The notes: generated by a model not told the origin, from the sequence alone. A stretch of 64,000 nt of DNA from Paenibacillus tundrae (GCF_036884255.1 NZ_CP145605.1:3348001-3412000), one strand, 5' to 3'. Numbered from the stretch's first letter, positions 36,264 through 46,523 are shown. Numbers and translations are program-made.

Positions 36264-37616
36264 CTATATATCATCCGAATCCACCTGCTCTATGGTTGCT
36301 GCAGGTAACCATCCTTCAAGCAATGCTCCTCCTTCCGGATGATTGCTTGCGGCAAGTTCTCCCCCGTGCTGCCTAACAATTCTTTGTGAAATGGTTAAGC
36401 CTAATCCGCTGCCACCGGTTGAACGACTTCTGGATGTTTCCCCGCGATATAAGGGTTCAAATACACGCTCAAGTTCTTCCGTAGAGAAGCCCGGCCCGGT
36501 ATCGCGTATCGTAAACTTAACCTTATCACCAACTTTGTTACATTGGACTTCGATTTCACTACCCGCAGATGTGTGTCTTACGGCATTATCCAGAAGGTTG
36601 TTCATGGCTCGCTCTAATAAATGCATATCTCCATGGATGATGCACCAATCCGTTACATGGAACGAGATGGAAACTCCTTTCTGCCGAGCCAGAGGACCCA
36701 GACTATCTATCGAATTCCGGACGACCTGGTTAAAATCAACCGTTTCATCATGCAGTTGCGACTCTACATACTCCATTTTTGTAAAAGTGAAAAGGTCCTC
36801 TACCAAACGATCCAATTGAGCTGATTTATCCTTGCAAACCGCCACATATTGAGCCATTTTCTCCGGAGATTGAGCGATCCCTTGCTCCAGACCATCCAAA
36901 TAGCCTCGCAAAGCGAACAACGGTGTCCGTAAATCATGCGCAACAGCCGCAATGACGAATCGGCGTTCCTCTTCCAGTTCAGCCTGTTTTCGATAGGACT
37001 GCTCAAGTCCCTTGACCATAACATCGAATCCATCGCGCACTTCAGCGATTTCAGTGACCCTGGACATGGGTAACCGAACATCCCAATCCCCTGTTGCAAT
37101 TTGTCTTGCTGCATTTCCCATTTTCTCGAGTGGTTTGAGAACGAATCGCCTCATTTCCATTCCGACAACAAAGATCGCAAGCAGCAGCCCGACAAAAGCC
37201 GACATCACTTGAAATTGATTGGATTTAGGTAAGTACAGAATAACCCTTCCCAGCAACTTGCCGTCCTCGATGACGGAGAACCGCTCAGTTGATAAATTAG
37301 TGCCTCGTCGGTCAGGATTGGAACGATAAATTTCCTGATCTTCTGCAGATTGAATGAGCACATCCATCTTCGCTATACGAAGCGCGGAATACAATTGGTT
37401 TTGCCAGTCTGGATCTGACCATTGGTCTGTGTCCGATTCAATTCGCTCCGTCATTTCCGATATATTTCGTTGCAGGGTCTCGTTTTGCAGACGACCTTGT
37501 TCGAAGCTGAGTGTCTTGGTTTCCATAAAGTGCGCAGTAACAAAAAAGATCCACGGCAATAGGAGGATAAAGAAGAAGCAAAGCATAGTAAACGTACGAA
37601 TGCGGAGTGACCTCAT
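36264..37616 (-). CDS. sensor histidine kinase (HAMP, HisKA, HATPase)
   Basis: The start is ATG (MRSLRIRTF) after GAGGGAGGG. An N-terminal membrane segment, an extracellular region of about 115 residues, a second membrane segment (VMSAFVGLLLAIFVVGM) and a HAMP domain lead to the phospho-histidine in AVAHDLRTPLFALRGY. The ATPase boxes NLLDNAVRH, DTGPGFS and GGSGLGLTIS follow. It is one base behind the response regulator stop, so the two are co-translated. The signal is unknown. Confidence 0.93.
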   Translation of the reverse strand: MRSLRIRTFTMLCFFFILLLPWIFFVTAHFMETKTLSFEQGRLQNETLQRNISEMTERIESDTDQWSDPDWQNQLYSALRIAKMDVLIQSAEDQEIYRSNPDRRGTNLSTERFSVIEDGKLLGRVILYLPKSNQFQVMSAFVGLLLAIFVVGMEMRRFVLKPLEKMGNAARQIATGDWDVRLPMSRVTEIAEVRDGFDVMVKGLEQSYRKQAELEEERRFVIAAVAHDLRTPLFALRGYLDGLEQGIAQSPEKMAQYVAVCKDKSAQLDRLVEDLFTFTKMEYVESQLHDETVDFNQVVRNSIDSLGPLARQKGVSISFHVTDWCIIHGDMHLLERAMNNLLDNAVRHTSAGSEIEVQCNKVGDKVKFTIRDTGPGFSTEELERVFEPLYRGETSRSRSTGGSGLGLTISQRIVRQHGGELAASNHPEGGALLEGWLPAATIEQVDSDDI

Positions 37617-37617
37617 A

Positions 37618-38304
37618 TTACCCTCCCTCAAAGCGATACCCTACTCCCCATACGTTGACCAGGAATAGCGGTTTATTCGGATCAGCTTCGATTTTCTCAC
37701 GAAGCCGACTAAGATGGACCCGAATTGTATGCCTGTCGCCCACCCCATCCCAAAACTTCGCTAGTAATTGTTCATAGGAGAAAACATGTCTCGGATGTTC
37801 GGCAAATAATCGCAGCAGCTCATATTCCCTGGGTGTGAGCACGATGTTATTTCCATCCACTAGTACTTCTCTTGTGGACAGGTTTAATTTAATGCGGCCG
37901 TAATCCAAGACCCTGTTATCCAATTGTTGTGGAGAAGCGGAACGCCGCATTACGGCTTTTACTCTGGCAACGATCTCACCCGGCGAAGCGGTTTTGACGA
38001 TGTAATCATCGCCTCCGAGAGTAAGGCCCCGAATCTTATCCACATCATCGCTGCGAGCACTTAAGAACAGGATGGGTACATTGCTCTCCCCGCGAATCCG
38101 GCGGCAAAACTCAAATCCATTTTGTCCCGGCATCATAATGTCAAGAACAATGCAATCAACAGAGTTTTCCTTAAATATGTCCCACGCTTGGGCGGTGTCG
38201 CAAGCGGTTTTCACTTGAAAGTGGTCATTCTCTAGAAAATCCCTTAATAGCTCAACAATATCTAGGTCATCGTCTACAACCAGAATCGTCTTTGATACGC
38301 TCAT
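37618..38304 (-). CDS. OmpR-family response regulator
   Basis: The 228-residue protein has a receiver domain with the phospho-acceptor aspartate in DCIVLDIMMPGQNGFEF and a winged-helix DNA-binding domain (VLTPREYELLRLFAEHP, HTIRVHLSRLREKIE, GVGYRFEG). AAGGTGGGATAAAC precedes ATG. Partner of the kinase encoded next. Divergent from the SHOCT/DJ-1 cluster, which may be its target. Confidence 0.94.
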   Translation of the reverse strand: MSVSKTILVVDDDLDIVELLRDFLENDHFQVKTACDTAQAWDIFKENSVDCIVLDIMMPGQNGFEFCRRIRGESNVPILFLSARSDDVDKIRGLTLGGDDYIVKTASPGEIVARVKAVMRRSASPQQLDNRVLDYGRIKLNLSTREVLVDGNNIVLTPREYELLRLFAEHPRHVFSYEQLLAKFWDGVGDRHTIRVHLSRLREKIEADPNKPLFLVNVWGVGYRFEGG

Positions 38305-38514
38305 GTTTATCCCACCTTTGCTTTCCTAGTTTATCATTTTTTTAACAAGAACTAATGCTAGCTTACGTATTGTGATGATTTGTTTATACTTTTGTGATCT
38401 TTCTGCATCTTTGTTTGAGATATTCGTTTGGTATGCTTCTATTTGCGCACACGACCAGCCCCAACTTCGGGTGATCTTCCCGCACACCATGATAAAGGAG
38501 GTATACATATAGGA

Positions 38515-38709
38515 TTGGAAAATAACGCCTTCTCGTTCTTTCCTTTCGGGCCTTTGTTTTGTCTAACGCTGTTTTCTTTCCTGGCAGTTCGAGTATATCC
38601 GATTCGTTATCGTTACAAAAATGGTCATCAAAAGAATGACATCGCTATGATTCTGATGGCCAATGGGGAAATTGATGAGAAGGAATATCGTAAGCTGAAA
38701 GATCTTTAG
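38515..38709 (+). CDS. small SHOCT-domain membrane protein
   Basis: AAGGAGG lies before an ATA codon at the ideal distance and a TTG six bases later; I use the TTG, giving 64 residues. One membrane segment (FGPLFCLTLFSFLAVRVY) is followed by a C-terminal SHOCT motif, MLANGEI-type (LMANGEIDEKEYRKLKDL). Such proteins are common beside membrane or stress genes and have no clear function. It is 28 bases before a DJ-1 gene. Confidence 0.72.
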   Translation: MENNAFSFFPFGPLFCLTLFSFLAVRVYPIRYRYKNGHQKNDIAMILMANGEIDEKEYRKLKDL

Positions 38710-38737
38710 ACTAAATAGAGACAAGGAGGATTTACGG

Positions 38738-39775
38738 ATGCTTAACGTTCAAATTGTATTGTTTGACGGCTTCGACCTTCTGGATGCGATAGCGCCTTAC
38801 GAGGTCTTCTGTGCTGCAGCCATGAATGCTGAAAATGCGTTAAACGTAAAATTGGTCACCGCCGAGGGACCAAGATCTGTGCCCAGCGGCATCAACGGAT
38901 TGAGGATTGAAGCGAGTGGCGGACTGGACCCGGAACGAGCGGGCATCATTTTCGTACCTGGCGCGTCCGGCGACGTCGAGGGAGATGGGCCCGATTCGGT
39001 TCCGGCTATTCTGAGCCGGGCCATGGAGACCGAATTGACCGGCATGATCGAGCAGGCTCTCCAGCACAAAGACAGGATAGTCGCTACAGTCTGCGGCAGT
39101 TCACTGGTGCTTGCCATGGGAGGCCTCTTGGAAGGCAGACCTGCGGTAAAGAACCATCTGGGCATGGACTTACTTGGTGCAACTGGAGCAGTTCCCATCT
39201 CGGCTCGCGTTGTGGACGACGGCAATCTGGTTACCGGCGGCGGCGTAACCTCAGGACTCGATGTAGCGCTTTATCTGGTGGAACGTGAACTTGGGCCTCG
39301 TATCGCTCACGCGGTAGAGCAGTTATTCGAATACGAACGAAGAGGCACGGTTTGGAAGAATATCGGGATAACGCCAAGCGTTAATAAACCATTGACGAGC
39401 GAAGAGCCAAACACCGTGGTGAACCAAACAGCGACCCCCACGCCCCGTACCCTGCACTGCAACACCGTACAAGCACCGGTCTTCGACGGAGATTGGGATA
39501 CCTCCCTCGCTACGCCCGTTGGAAAGCTGGAGATCATGCTCTCGATATCGACAAGACACGGTATGATTCACGGCACGGCGATGCAAGGAGATGAAACCAT
39601 TGAGTTTATGAACCCCTTGCTTGAAGATAACAAGCTGGTCTGGTCACTTCGAATCACGAAACCCATGCGCTTGAATCTCAAATTTGAAGTTGTCGTCGAT
39701 GGTGATCACATGGTTGGTTTCGCTAAAGCCGGCCTCCTGCCTGCATCCAAATTAACAGGAAATCGGGTTACCTAA
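38738..39775 (+). CDS. DJ-1/PfpI-family protein with a C-terminal extension
   Basis: The first 215 residues form a DJ-1/PfpI (class I amidotransferase-like) fold with the nucleophile elbow cysteine in ATVCGSSLVLAMGG and FVPGASG. About 120 more residues form a beta-rich extension (PVFDGDWDTSLATPVGKLEI...) with no catalytic motif I recognise. AAGGAGGATTTACGG precedes ATG. A related, secreted protein without the extension is at 40523. Members include isonitrile hydratase-like and glyoxalase-like proteins; the activity is not known. Confidence 0.87.
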   Translation: MLNVQIVLFDGFDLLDAIAPYEVFCAAAMNAENALNVKLVTAEGPRSVPSGINGLRIEASGGLDPERAGIIFVPGASGDVEGDGPDSVPAILSRAMETELTGMIEQALQHKDRIVATVCGSSLVLAMGGLLEGRPAVKNHLGMDLLGATGAVPISARVVDDGNLVTGGGVTSGLDVALYLVERELGPRIAHAVEQLFEYERRGTVWKNIGITPSVNKPLTSEEPNTVVNQTATPTPRTLHCNTVQAPVFDGDWDTSLATPVGKLEIMLSISTRHGMIHGTAMQGDETIEFMNPLLEDNKLVWSLRITKPMRLNLKFEVVVDGDHMVGFAKAGLLPASKLTGNRVT

Positions 39776-39887
39776 TCGTAAGAAGGAAAATCCGCGGCAT
39801 ACACGTGCTCTGGCTTCCAGATATGTATGTCGATCGTGTTTTACCGTATTCAGAAATGAAAAATGGAGCTTCGGGAGTTGCAAACGG

Positions 39888-40526
39888 ATGAAGAAACGAA
39901 AATCGTTATATCTATTGCTAGCCTGTGTCAGCATTCTATTTATACTACACACTTTGGTGAAAAACTATTGGATCGATCCAGGTGCTTCAGGATTTTTAAG
40001 CCATAAGACCGGGCTGAAACGCGAACTTAATCTCCCGGTTTGGCTTAATGTCATGTACATTCATGTTGCATTCGCATGTGTGGCCATGGCATCAGGACTG
40101 ATTAACTTTTCGAATCGAATATTTGAAAGAAGCCGCAGGCTGCATCGCATAAACGGCTATGTATATATCCTATCCGTACTGCTGGTTGTACTAACTTCCG
40201 GATATATGGCCCCCTACGCGACAGGCGGCAAAATAAGCAGTATGGGATTCAATCTGCTGAATATGATCTGGCTGGTTATCACCATTACGGCGCTCGTTCA
40301 AATCAAAAGAAAAAGGATCATTCGACATCGCAACTGGATGATTCGTAGTTACGCCTTTTGCTTCACTAACATGTTGATCCATCTCATTACTTCCCTGTTT
40401 CATCAGGGATTCGGGTACGTTTACCCTACTAGCTACACCATCGGCGTTTACGGCTCGATTGCGCTGCTGCTAGTTATTCCTGAAATAATCATCAGAACAA
40501 ATCGAAAGGAATGGGTATCAGGATGA
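39888..40526 (+). CDS. DUF2306 membrane protein
   Basis: The 212-residue protein has about six membrane segments and the DUF2306 motifs: HVAFACVAMASGLINF, RRLHRINGYVYIL, and RHRNWMIRSYAFCFTNM. The conserved histidine/arginine pairs resemble heme- or metal-binding membrane proteins, but no function is established. It overlaps the next gene by four bases (ATGA). Confidence 0.85.
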   Translation: MKKRKSLYLLLACVSILFILHTLVKNYWIDPGASGFLSHKTGLKRELNLPVWLNVMYIHVAFACVAMASGLINFSNRIFERSRRLHRINGYVYILSVLLVVLTSGYMAPYATGGKISSMGFNLLNMIWLVITITALVQIKRKRIIRHRNWMIRSYAFCFTNMLIHLITSLFHQGFGYVYPTSYTIGVYGSIALLLVIPEIIIRTNRKEWVSG

Positions 40527-41293
40527 AAAAAACACTTAGCTTACTCACGTCGTTAACGCTCGTTCTATGTCTATTATCCCCCGCAGCAAGCGCAGAAACA
40601 AACAAGAATCCAGATCCATCCAAGGATAAAAGCGTGCATGTACAAATCGTATTATTCGATGGGTTTGATCTGCTGGACGCATTAGCGCCATATGAAGTAT
40701 TTGCTGCTGCCGGAATGTACACTGGTGGAAAAGTTACTGTAGAATTAGTATCTGCAGAAGGTAAGCGTTCGGTGCCGAGCGGGCTGAATGGACCTGCCCT
40801 CGATGCGCAAGATGTGTTAGACCCTGATCATTCCGGTATTATTGTTGTTCCTGGCGCTTCGGGGAAGCCAGCGGGGAATACCTCAGATGCTATTCCCAAC
40901 ATATTAAGGCAGGCCAAGGATACGGGATTAACAACGATGATGAAACAAGCTATGAATAATAAGGAAGTTACGGTGGCTACCGTGTGTGGAGGTTCATTGC
41001 TGCTGGCTATGGATGGATTGTTGAAAGACAGATATGCTGTCACAAATCAGATAGGCATGGGTGCGTTAGGGGCTCTCGGTGCAATTCCGGTCGATGCAAG
41101 AATCGTGGAAGATGGCCCTCGTTTGGTAACTGGCGGAGGTGTTACTTCTGGACTTGATGTGGCCTTGTATTTGGTTGAGCGTGAAGTCGGACCACAGATT
41201 GCGAATGCCATAGAGAAGTTATTCGAGTACGAGCGCAGAGGTACGGTGTGGCAAGCAAACGGCATAACACCAATTAACTTTGAGACGAGCTAG
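40523..41293 (+). CDS. secreted DJ-1/PfpI-family protein
   Basis: The ATG overlaps the DUF2306 stop (GGATGA), so translation is coupled. A signal peptide (KKTLSLLTSLTLVLCLLSP then ASA) is followed by a short linker and a DJ-1/PfpI domain close to the one at 38738 (VQIVLFDGFDLLDALAPYEV, VCGGSLLLAMDG, YERRGTVW). An exported version is unusual. It ends before the first repeat array. Confidence 0.87.
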   Translation: MKKTLSLLTSLTLVLCLLSPAASAETNKNPDPSKDKSVHVQIVLFDGFDLLDALAPYEVFAAAGMYTGGKVTVELVSAEGKRSVPSGLNGPALDAQDVLDPDHSGIIVVPGASGKPAGNTSDAIPNILRQAKDTGLTTMMKQAMNNKEVTVATVCGGSLLLAMDGLLKDRYAVTNQIGMGALGALGAIPVDARIVEDGPRLVTGGGVTSGLDVALYLVEREVGPQIANAIEKLFEYERRGTVWQANGITPINFETS

Positions 41294-41553
41294 GAAACGT
41301 CTTAAAAAGAGCAAACGTCTGCACCGGAGAAAAAAGTCGAGAAGTGAGGAATCGAGCATAATGCTCTACTTTCGAATTTCTTATAGTAAAGTATTCTGAT
41401 TTCATATCCCTAAAGAATTATTCCTTTACTGAATTATCATAACAGTTTCCTTGGTAGGTTCGCGTTCTTGCTTCCAACCCGCAAACTGCTGTGAATGTGT
41501 GCAAATTTCGGAAATGAATTAATGGGCGAATAACCAATTATATATATGCCTAA

Positions 41554-41910
41554 TAATCGGCAATAGGAACCTGCTCTTGTCCAATACGGTAATCGGTACA
41601 GGTTCTTGTCCTCAACAGCTAGTTTCAGTCCGATATTTCGCTTTAATACCTAGCCACCCGTGTTTAACCTCTCATCGTGTCTGTTGTTCCATAACAATGT
41701 GAACACTTTCATGTATTATGGTACTTAATGAGATTTTAAGTGCATGTGCTCATCGTACGATATACATGTAATCGGCAAACGGACTATGTTCTTGTCCATC
41801 CCGGCAATCGGTACAAGTTCTTGTCTTTAGCACTTGGAAGAACTTGTACCAATAAAATAAGAAAGCCGCTAAAAATAGCGACTTCAATAGGAATATGTTC
41901 TTGACCCTCG
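41554..41910 (+). repeat. composite repeat array A
   Basis: Two units start at 41554 and 41769, 215 bases apart. Each opens with a pair of sub-repeats, TAATCGGCAAT-GGAAC-TGTTCTTGTCC and CGGTAATCGGTACAAGTTCTTGTCC-like. The second unit is shorter and closes with AGAACTTGTACC, the hairpin AGCCGCTAAAAATAGCGACTT (41861-41884) and a final ATATGTTCTTG. Array B (59930-60510) has the same order. The remaining bases of the 828-base gap show no gene. Confidence 0.75.
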
Positions 41911-42121
41911 ATAATCATAAAGTTAATAAATTTTTTTCTATTAACTCAGATTCTTACCTTAAGTACATACCTCTGTACGTTTGCTTAAACAGCATTAATT
42001 GTTCCTTAATCACATACGCTCACTAAGATGCACGTCTATCAATTAGAAAAGAAGCTCCACCTACATAAATAGGTAAAGCACAACTAATCTATTGTTCAAC
42101 TGATATTCTTTATTTATAGGA

Positions 42122-42904
42122 TTAGTACTCTAATTTTTCCCCATCTTCTGGAACTGATAACTTTGCGCCAAATCCGTGCTCTTTTGCAAAGTCTTTTAAC
42201 TCTTTACGTGTTAGATAAGCATGATTAACTGCCTCCATATGGGTTGCAAACAATTCAGCTTCTGGAAGAGTTTGATGTACTTTTAGTACACCTTCTGCCC
42301 CCATAATTAACGGCCCACCAATTTCAAATTGATTGTTACCTGCGTTAATAATTACAACATCCGGCTGATATTTTTGTAGATTGTTCTCCACTTCGTCATA
42401 CCAAACGGTATCACCTAATAAATATACAGTCTTCTCACTTTCATGCTTAAAGACAACACCGCAAGCAGGACCTGATATTGCTAGCATCTCGTCAACACTT
42501 GCGTGTTTTCCATTGGTATGAGTTAAAGAAATTCCCTCAAAATGTGTCTTATCACCTATTACATAAACATTCTTAAACCCTTGCTCACGAAGTGTAGTTG
42601 CATCATCCTCATTTTGCGAAAATAAAGGAATTTGTTTATCTATTTGTTCACTTGCCGCAGGATCCCAGTGATCTGGATGCAAATGCGTTACAATCAATGC
42701 ATCCACGCCTTCTAGAATTTCATTAACTGACATTGGCAATTCAGTTATAGGATTACTCTCCAAATTTCCAGACATAGGCATCGGTGCATGTGGTGGTGCA
42801 AATGGAGGAATTTCACCTTTTTTAGAGAGCATAGGATCTACTAAAAAGATTTTTTTACCATACTTTATTTTTAACGTTGCATTCCTGATTTGCGTAATAT
42901 ACAT
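42122..42904 (-). CDS. MBL-fold metallo-hydrolase
   Basis: The 260-residue protein has the metallo-beta-lactamase motif THLHPDHWD, then LLGDTVW and ATHMEAVNH as further metal ligands. Similar proteins are annotated as UlaG/YtkL-like hydrolases of unknown substrate. AAAGGAGGATTTTCG precedes ATG. It is transcribed alone between repeat array A and a UvrA-like gene. Confidence 0.88.
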   Translation of the reverse strand: MYITQIRNATLKIKYGKKIFLVDPMLSKKGEIPPFAPPHAPMPMSGNLESNPITELPMSVNEILEGVDALIVTHLHPDHWDPAASEQIDKQIPLFSQNEDDATTLREQGFKNVYVIGDKTHFEGISLTHTNGKHASVDEMLAISGPACGVVFKHESEKTVYLLGDTVWYDEVENNLQKYQPDVVIINAGNNQFEIGGPLIMGAEGVLKVHQTLPEAELFATHMEAVNHAYLTRKELKDFAKEHGFGAKLSVPEDGEKLEY

Positions 42905-43106
42905 CGAAAATCCTCCTTTAAATTTATCAAGTTATTTGAGCTCTGTAATTTACCGATTTGAATCAAAGTACCACTTGCTCACTCATAATAATCTAATCGG
43001 TTTATATTATCATTTTACCGTGTAATAAAAAATCATTACATTATTAAAAAAGGAAAACAGCCAAATTACTTTATTTTCTAAAGAAAGTAGGAACGATATA
43101 ATTGAT

Positions 43107-45620
43107 TCATGTAAGATAATTCTTTATATATTTTCCAGTAACACTGGATTTTGTTCTGCAAATTTGTTCTACAGAACCATTTCCCATTAATTGACCTCCA
43201 TAGCGTCCCCCATTTGGCCCCATATCAACAATATAGTCAGCATTAGCGATCACATCTAAGTCATGCTCAATTACAATTACTGTTGCTTTACTTTGCACCA
43301 ATTTATCTAATACACCCACTAATGTAGCAACATCTCGAGGATGCAATCCAATACTTGGTTCATCAAAGATAAATAAGTAGTTTGCTTGTTTTTTCTCTAA
43401 ATAGTAAGTCAGCTTTAATCGTTGTGCTTCTCCACCAGAAAGTGCTGGCGTGCTTTCGCCTAGATGTAGATAACCAAGACCTAGTTCATTTAAAACTTTC
43501 AATGTTTTAGAGATGCTGGATTGGTTTTTAAAGAAAGATTGTGCTTCTGCAACCGTCAATTCCAGTACTTCCGCAATATTCTTTCCTTGCAAAGTAACAT
43601 CTAATATCTCATCTCTATATCGCTTGCCCTGACATTGTGGACAGACTTCAACAATATCTGGTAAGTACTGAATATCTAGATTTACACTCCCTGTACCCTC
43701 ACAATAAGTGCAAGCTCCTGAATTGTTATTATAGGAAAAATCAGTTGCCTTGAATGCATGTGTCTGATCCGCTTCTGTTTCAAAAAGTTTGCGCAGCTTG
43801 TCCATAATTTTAGAGTAAGTGGCTACTGTAGAACGAATATTTTTCCCAATCGGATTTGAGTCAATTTCTACGACTTGCTTGATCTTTCCTTCGCCTGTTA
43901 ATGCAACATGGTCGGGAAGTTTCTCCTTTGCCAATCTGGCTTTCATAGCGGGGACGAGACTATCTAATACTAATGTGGTCTTCCCTGATCCTGAAATCCC
44001 TGTCACAACATTGAGACCATTTAACACAAACTCCGCACGAACTTCATGGATGTTGTTTTTACCTTGAACTGTAACTATTATCTTATCCAGCTGATTAGCA
44101 TCTTGAATGTTACGAACAACAACCTCTGCTGATTTATTTAAATAAGCAGCAATAACCGACTGATCATTAGTAGATAGTTCACCTGGAGTTCCTGCACCGA
44201 TAACTTCTCCACCATCTTCACCAGATAAAGGCCCTATTTCAATCAAATAGTCCGCTGCTTCTAAAATGGCCACATCATGATCAACGACGAGAACTGAATT
44301 ACCTTGTTTAATAATCTGCCGAATAATCTGTATTAAAGCTTTCACATTTTCTGCATGGAGACCAACACTTGGTTCGTCCAAAACATATAAAATCCCTGTC
44401 ATTTGATTGCGAATCGTACGAGCTAGTTGAATTCTCTGCAATTCTCCTGTTGAGAGGCCATTCCCTGCTCTATCTAAAGTTAAATAATCCAGACCTAGCG
44501 CGACAATTGGATCTATTAGTTCTTTCAACTCTTTTGAAAGTTGTCCAGCCATATTTTTCATCTCAGCAGGTACCCAGCTAACTAATTTATCTGAAAACTC
44601 TTCTAGCTGTAATAAATCATATTGGCTGACTTCTGCAATGTTTTTGCCCATAATAAGCGTCGAAAATAGTTCGGGATTATAGCGAGTTCCATGACATCTG
44701 GAACAACACCCTACATCATAAAACCGATTTAATCGCTCGATGGTATTATCATTTTTGGCAGTATTAAAGCTGTTTTCTACTGCTACAAAAGCATTTTCGT
44801 ACTTGGCATTAAGTTCAAAAGATTTCCCAGTTGAAGTTGGAACCACAATGACTCGCTTTACTTCTGGTCCATGAAGTACAATTTCTTTTTCTTTATCCGT
44901 TAGTTCTTTAAAGGGAAGATCTAAGCGAACACCTTGCTGTTCCGCTAGTAAATGCATATGCGTTCTGCCCGGTAATCGCCAGGATGCCACGGCACCTTCT
45001 TTAATAGTTAAATCAGGATTTGGAATAATCTTCTTCAACTGAATTTCTCTTGCTTCTCCCGTTCCTTGACAAGTTGAACAAGCTCCATCTGAATTGAATG
45101 CAAAGCTTTCTGCACCATAGACCATGAAAGGGACTTGGCACGTAGGACAGTTAATAATCCCCATTCTTTCGTCTGTACCCATGAAATCCATGACTTCTGC
45201 TACTCGAAGTGTCGGCTCTAGACGATGCCCATTTGGACAAACATGAGAACCTAAACGTGAAAAAATCAACCGTAAAATGTTCAAGGTTTCGGTTAGAGTT
45301 CCCACTGTTGAGCGAATCCCGGGTGTGTCTGGTCGTTGGCGTAAGGCAATCGTTGAAGGGAGATTCTTAATTGCTTTCACATCTGCACGTCCCACCTGCT
45401 TAATACGGCGCCGTGTGTACGTGGCCAAGGCATTTAAGTATCGTCTTGTTCCTTCAGCATAGATCGTGTCCATCGCTAAAGACGATTTGCCTGAACCTGA
45501 TACTCCAGTAATTGCAACTAAACGATTCAAAGGAATATCAATATTAATATTTTTCAAGTTATTCGCATTGGCTCCCTGTACATTGATATGCGTTGGAATA
45601 TAGTTCATTTCATCCTGCAT
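43107..45620 (-). CDS. UvrA-like ABC ATPase (short form)
   Basis: The 837-residue protein has two ABC domains with Walker A GVSGSGKSS and GISGSGKTT, signatures LSTGELQRIQLAR and LSGGEAQRLKL, and Walker B DEPSVGLH and DEPSIGLH. Zinc-finger CxxC pairs (CPTCQ, CSTCQ, CSRCH, CTYCEG, CPQCQ) are present. True UvrA is about 940 residues; this shorter class (UvrA2/UvrA-like) is linked in some bacteria to drug or damage tolerance. AGGAGGTTATAACA precedes ATG. An Lrp gene lies 66 bases upstream. Confidence 0.9.
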   Translation of the reverse strand: MQDEMNYIPTHINVQGANANNLKNINIDIPLNRLVAITGVSGSGKSSLAMDTIYAEGTRRYLNALATYTRRRIKQVGRADVKAIKNLPSTIALRQRPDTPGIRSTVGTLTETLNILRLIFSRLGSHVCPNGHRLEPTLRVAEVMDFMGTDERMGIINCPTCQVPFMVYGAESFAFNSDGACSTCQGTGEAREIQLKKIIPNPDLTIKEGAVASWRLPGRTHMHLLAEQQGVRLDLPFKELTDKEKEIVLHGPEVKRVIVVPTSTGKSFELNAKYENAFVAVENSFNTAKNDNTIERLNRFYDVGCCSRCHGTRYNPELFSTLIMGKNIAEVSQYDLLQLEEFSDKLVSWVPAEMKNMAGQLSKELKELIDPIVALGLDYLTLDRAGNGLSTGELQRIQLARTIRNQMTGILYVLDEPSVGLHAENVKALIQIIRQIIKQGNSVLVVDHDVAILEAADYLIEIGPLSGEDGGEVIGAGTPGELSTNDQSVIAAYLNKSAEVVVRNIQDANQLDKIIVTVQGKNNIHEVRAEFVLNGLNVVTGISGSGKTTLVLDSLVPAMKARLAKEKLPDHVALTGEGKIKQVVEIDSNPIGKNIRSTVATYSKIMDKLRKLFETEADQTHAFKATDFSYNNNSGACTYCEGTGSVNLDIQYLPDIVEVCPQCQGKRYRDEILDVTLQGKNIAEVLELTVAEAQSFFKNQSSISKTLKVLNELGLGYLHLGESTPALSGGEAQRLKLTYYLEKKQANYLFIFDEPSIGLHPRDVATLVGVLDKLVQSKATVIVIEHDLDVIANADYIVDMGPNGGRYGGQLMGNGSVEQICRTKSSVTGKYIKNYLT

Positions 45621-45686
45621 TGTTATAACCTCCTATCAGCTCTTTTTTTGTAAATTATATTCCATTAAATTCGTTGTTTAATTGGT

Positions 45687-46100
45687 TTAAATTAGCTCAG
45701 AGATAATGTGTAGGACTTTGTAATTTGCATATTCATTTAACAGTTCTAAAAAGTTATTCAACTCATCATTAGAAGGAAATCCACCTTGGATCATATAATT
45801 CATTTGTCCAGAAATTCTATAATGGTGGAGAATAAATTGTTGTTTGGAATGAATAAACTCTAAATATATTTTATGACTAAGATGCGTCATTTCAGTCTCG
45901 ATAAACACCTGATGAGTATACCCAAGCTTAGACGGATCAACTTCAATTGTATATTTTTTTATAACGTTTTTATCCTCCAGTTGTTTAATTCTTGCAGAAA
46001 CCGATGGGGGTGTCATATGAACCAATTGGGCTAACTTATTTTCGCGAATTCTGGAATTTTTTTTTAGCTGTTTTAATATCTCAATATCCGTATTATCCAT
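45687..46100 (-). CDS. Lrp/AsnC-family regulator
   Basis: The start used is ATG (MDNTDIEIL), 11 bases after AAGGAG; a GTG four codons earlier overlaps the ribosome site. The 137-residue protein has the Lrp helix-turn-helix (IRENKLAQLVHMTPPSVSARIKQLE) and a RAM-like C-terminal domain. It may control the UvrA-like gene downstream, which is inference from position. Confidence 0.86.
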   Translation of the reverse strand: MDNTDIEILKQLKKNSRIRENKLAQLVHMTPPSVSARIKQLEDKNVIKKYTIEVDPSKLGYTHQVFIETEMTHLSHKIYLEFIHSKQQFILHHYRISGQMNYMIQGGFPSNDELNNFLELLNEYANYKVLHIISELI

Positions 46101-46523
46101 TAAGTTATACACTCCTTATTATTTAAAAGAAAAGATGGGATATACCTAATTTTTTTTATTACTATATACAAATTTACGAGTGACGACAAATTAGAACCTT
46201 CATTGATGATGCCCAAAAAAACAGTCATTTCCGTCGGCGCTACCAATGCCGTCTCATCACTGTTTAGCATGATAAGACAGCCGTGACTAGATCTGAATTA
46301 ATTGACAGCAAGTAGGGGAATCCGAGGCTAGTATTAGAACAATTCGACGTGCTCATGCAGTTCAACCGCTCTAATTTCAGCCAAAGCACAAATAACCACT
46401 ACTCTCGTAGTGGTCATTGTTAAGTTATAGCTCACTTGATGATCTCGGCAATCGTCTGTCTGCCTCCCGGTATAAACTGAACTTGCTTTTCTCTGCGAAT
46501 GGATCGCCCCGAATCCTATGTTG
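46101..46523. other. intergenic stretch with a hairpin
   Basis: No gene is supported in about 420 bases. ACCACTAC-TCTC-GTAGTGGT (46395-46414) forms an 8-bp hairpin behind the NmrA gene, with TTATTT following on the minus strand, so it may be that gene's terminator. Confidence 0.45.

Noticed and set aside
37618..38304. Two-component system as part of the DJ-1 operon
   Set aside because: It is on the opposite strand with a divergent promoter region; any link is regulatory only.
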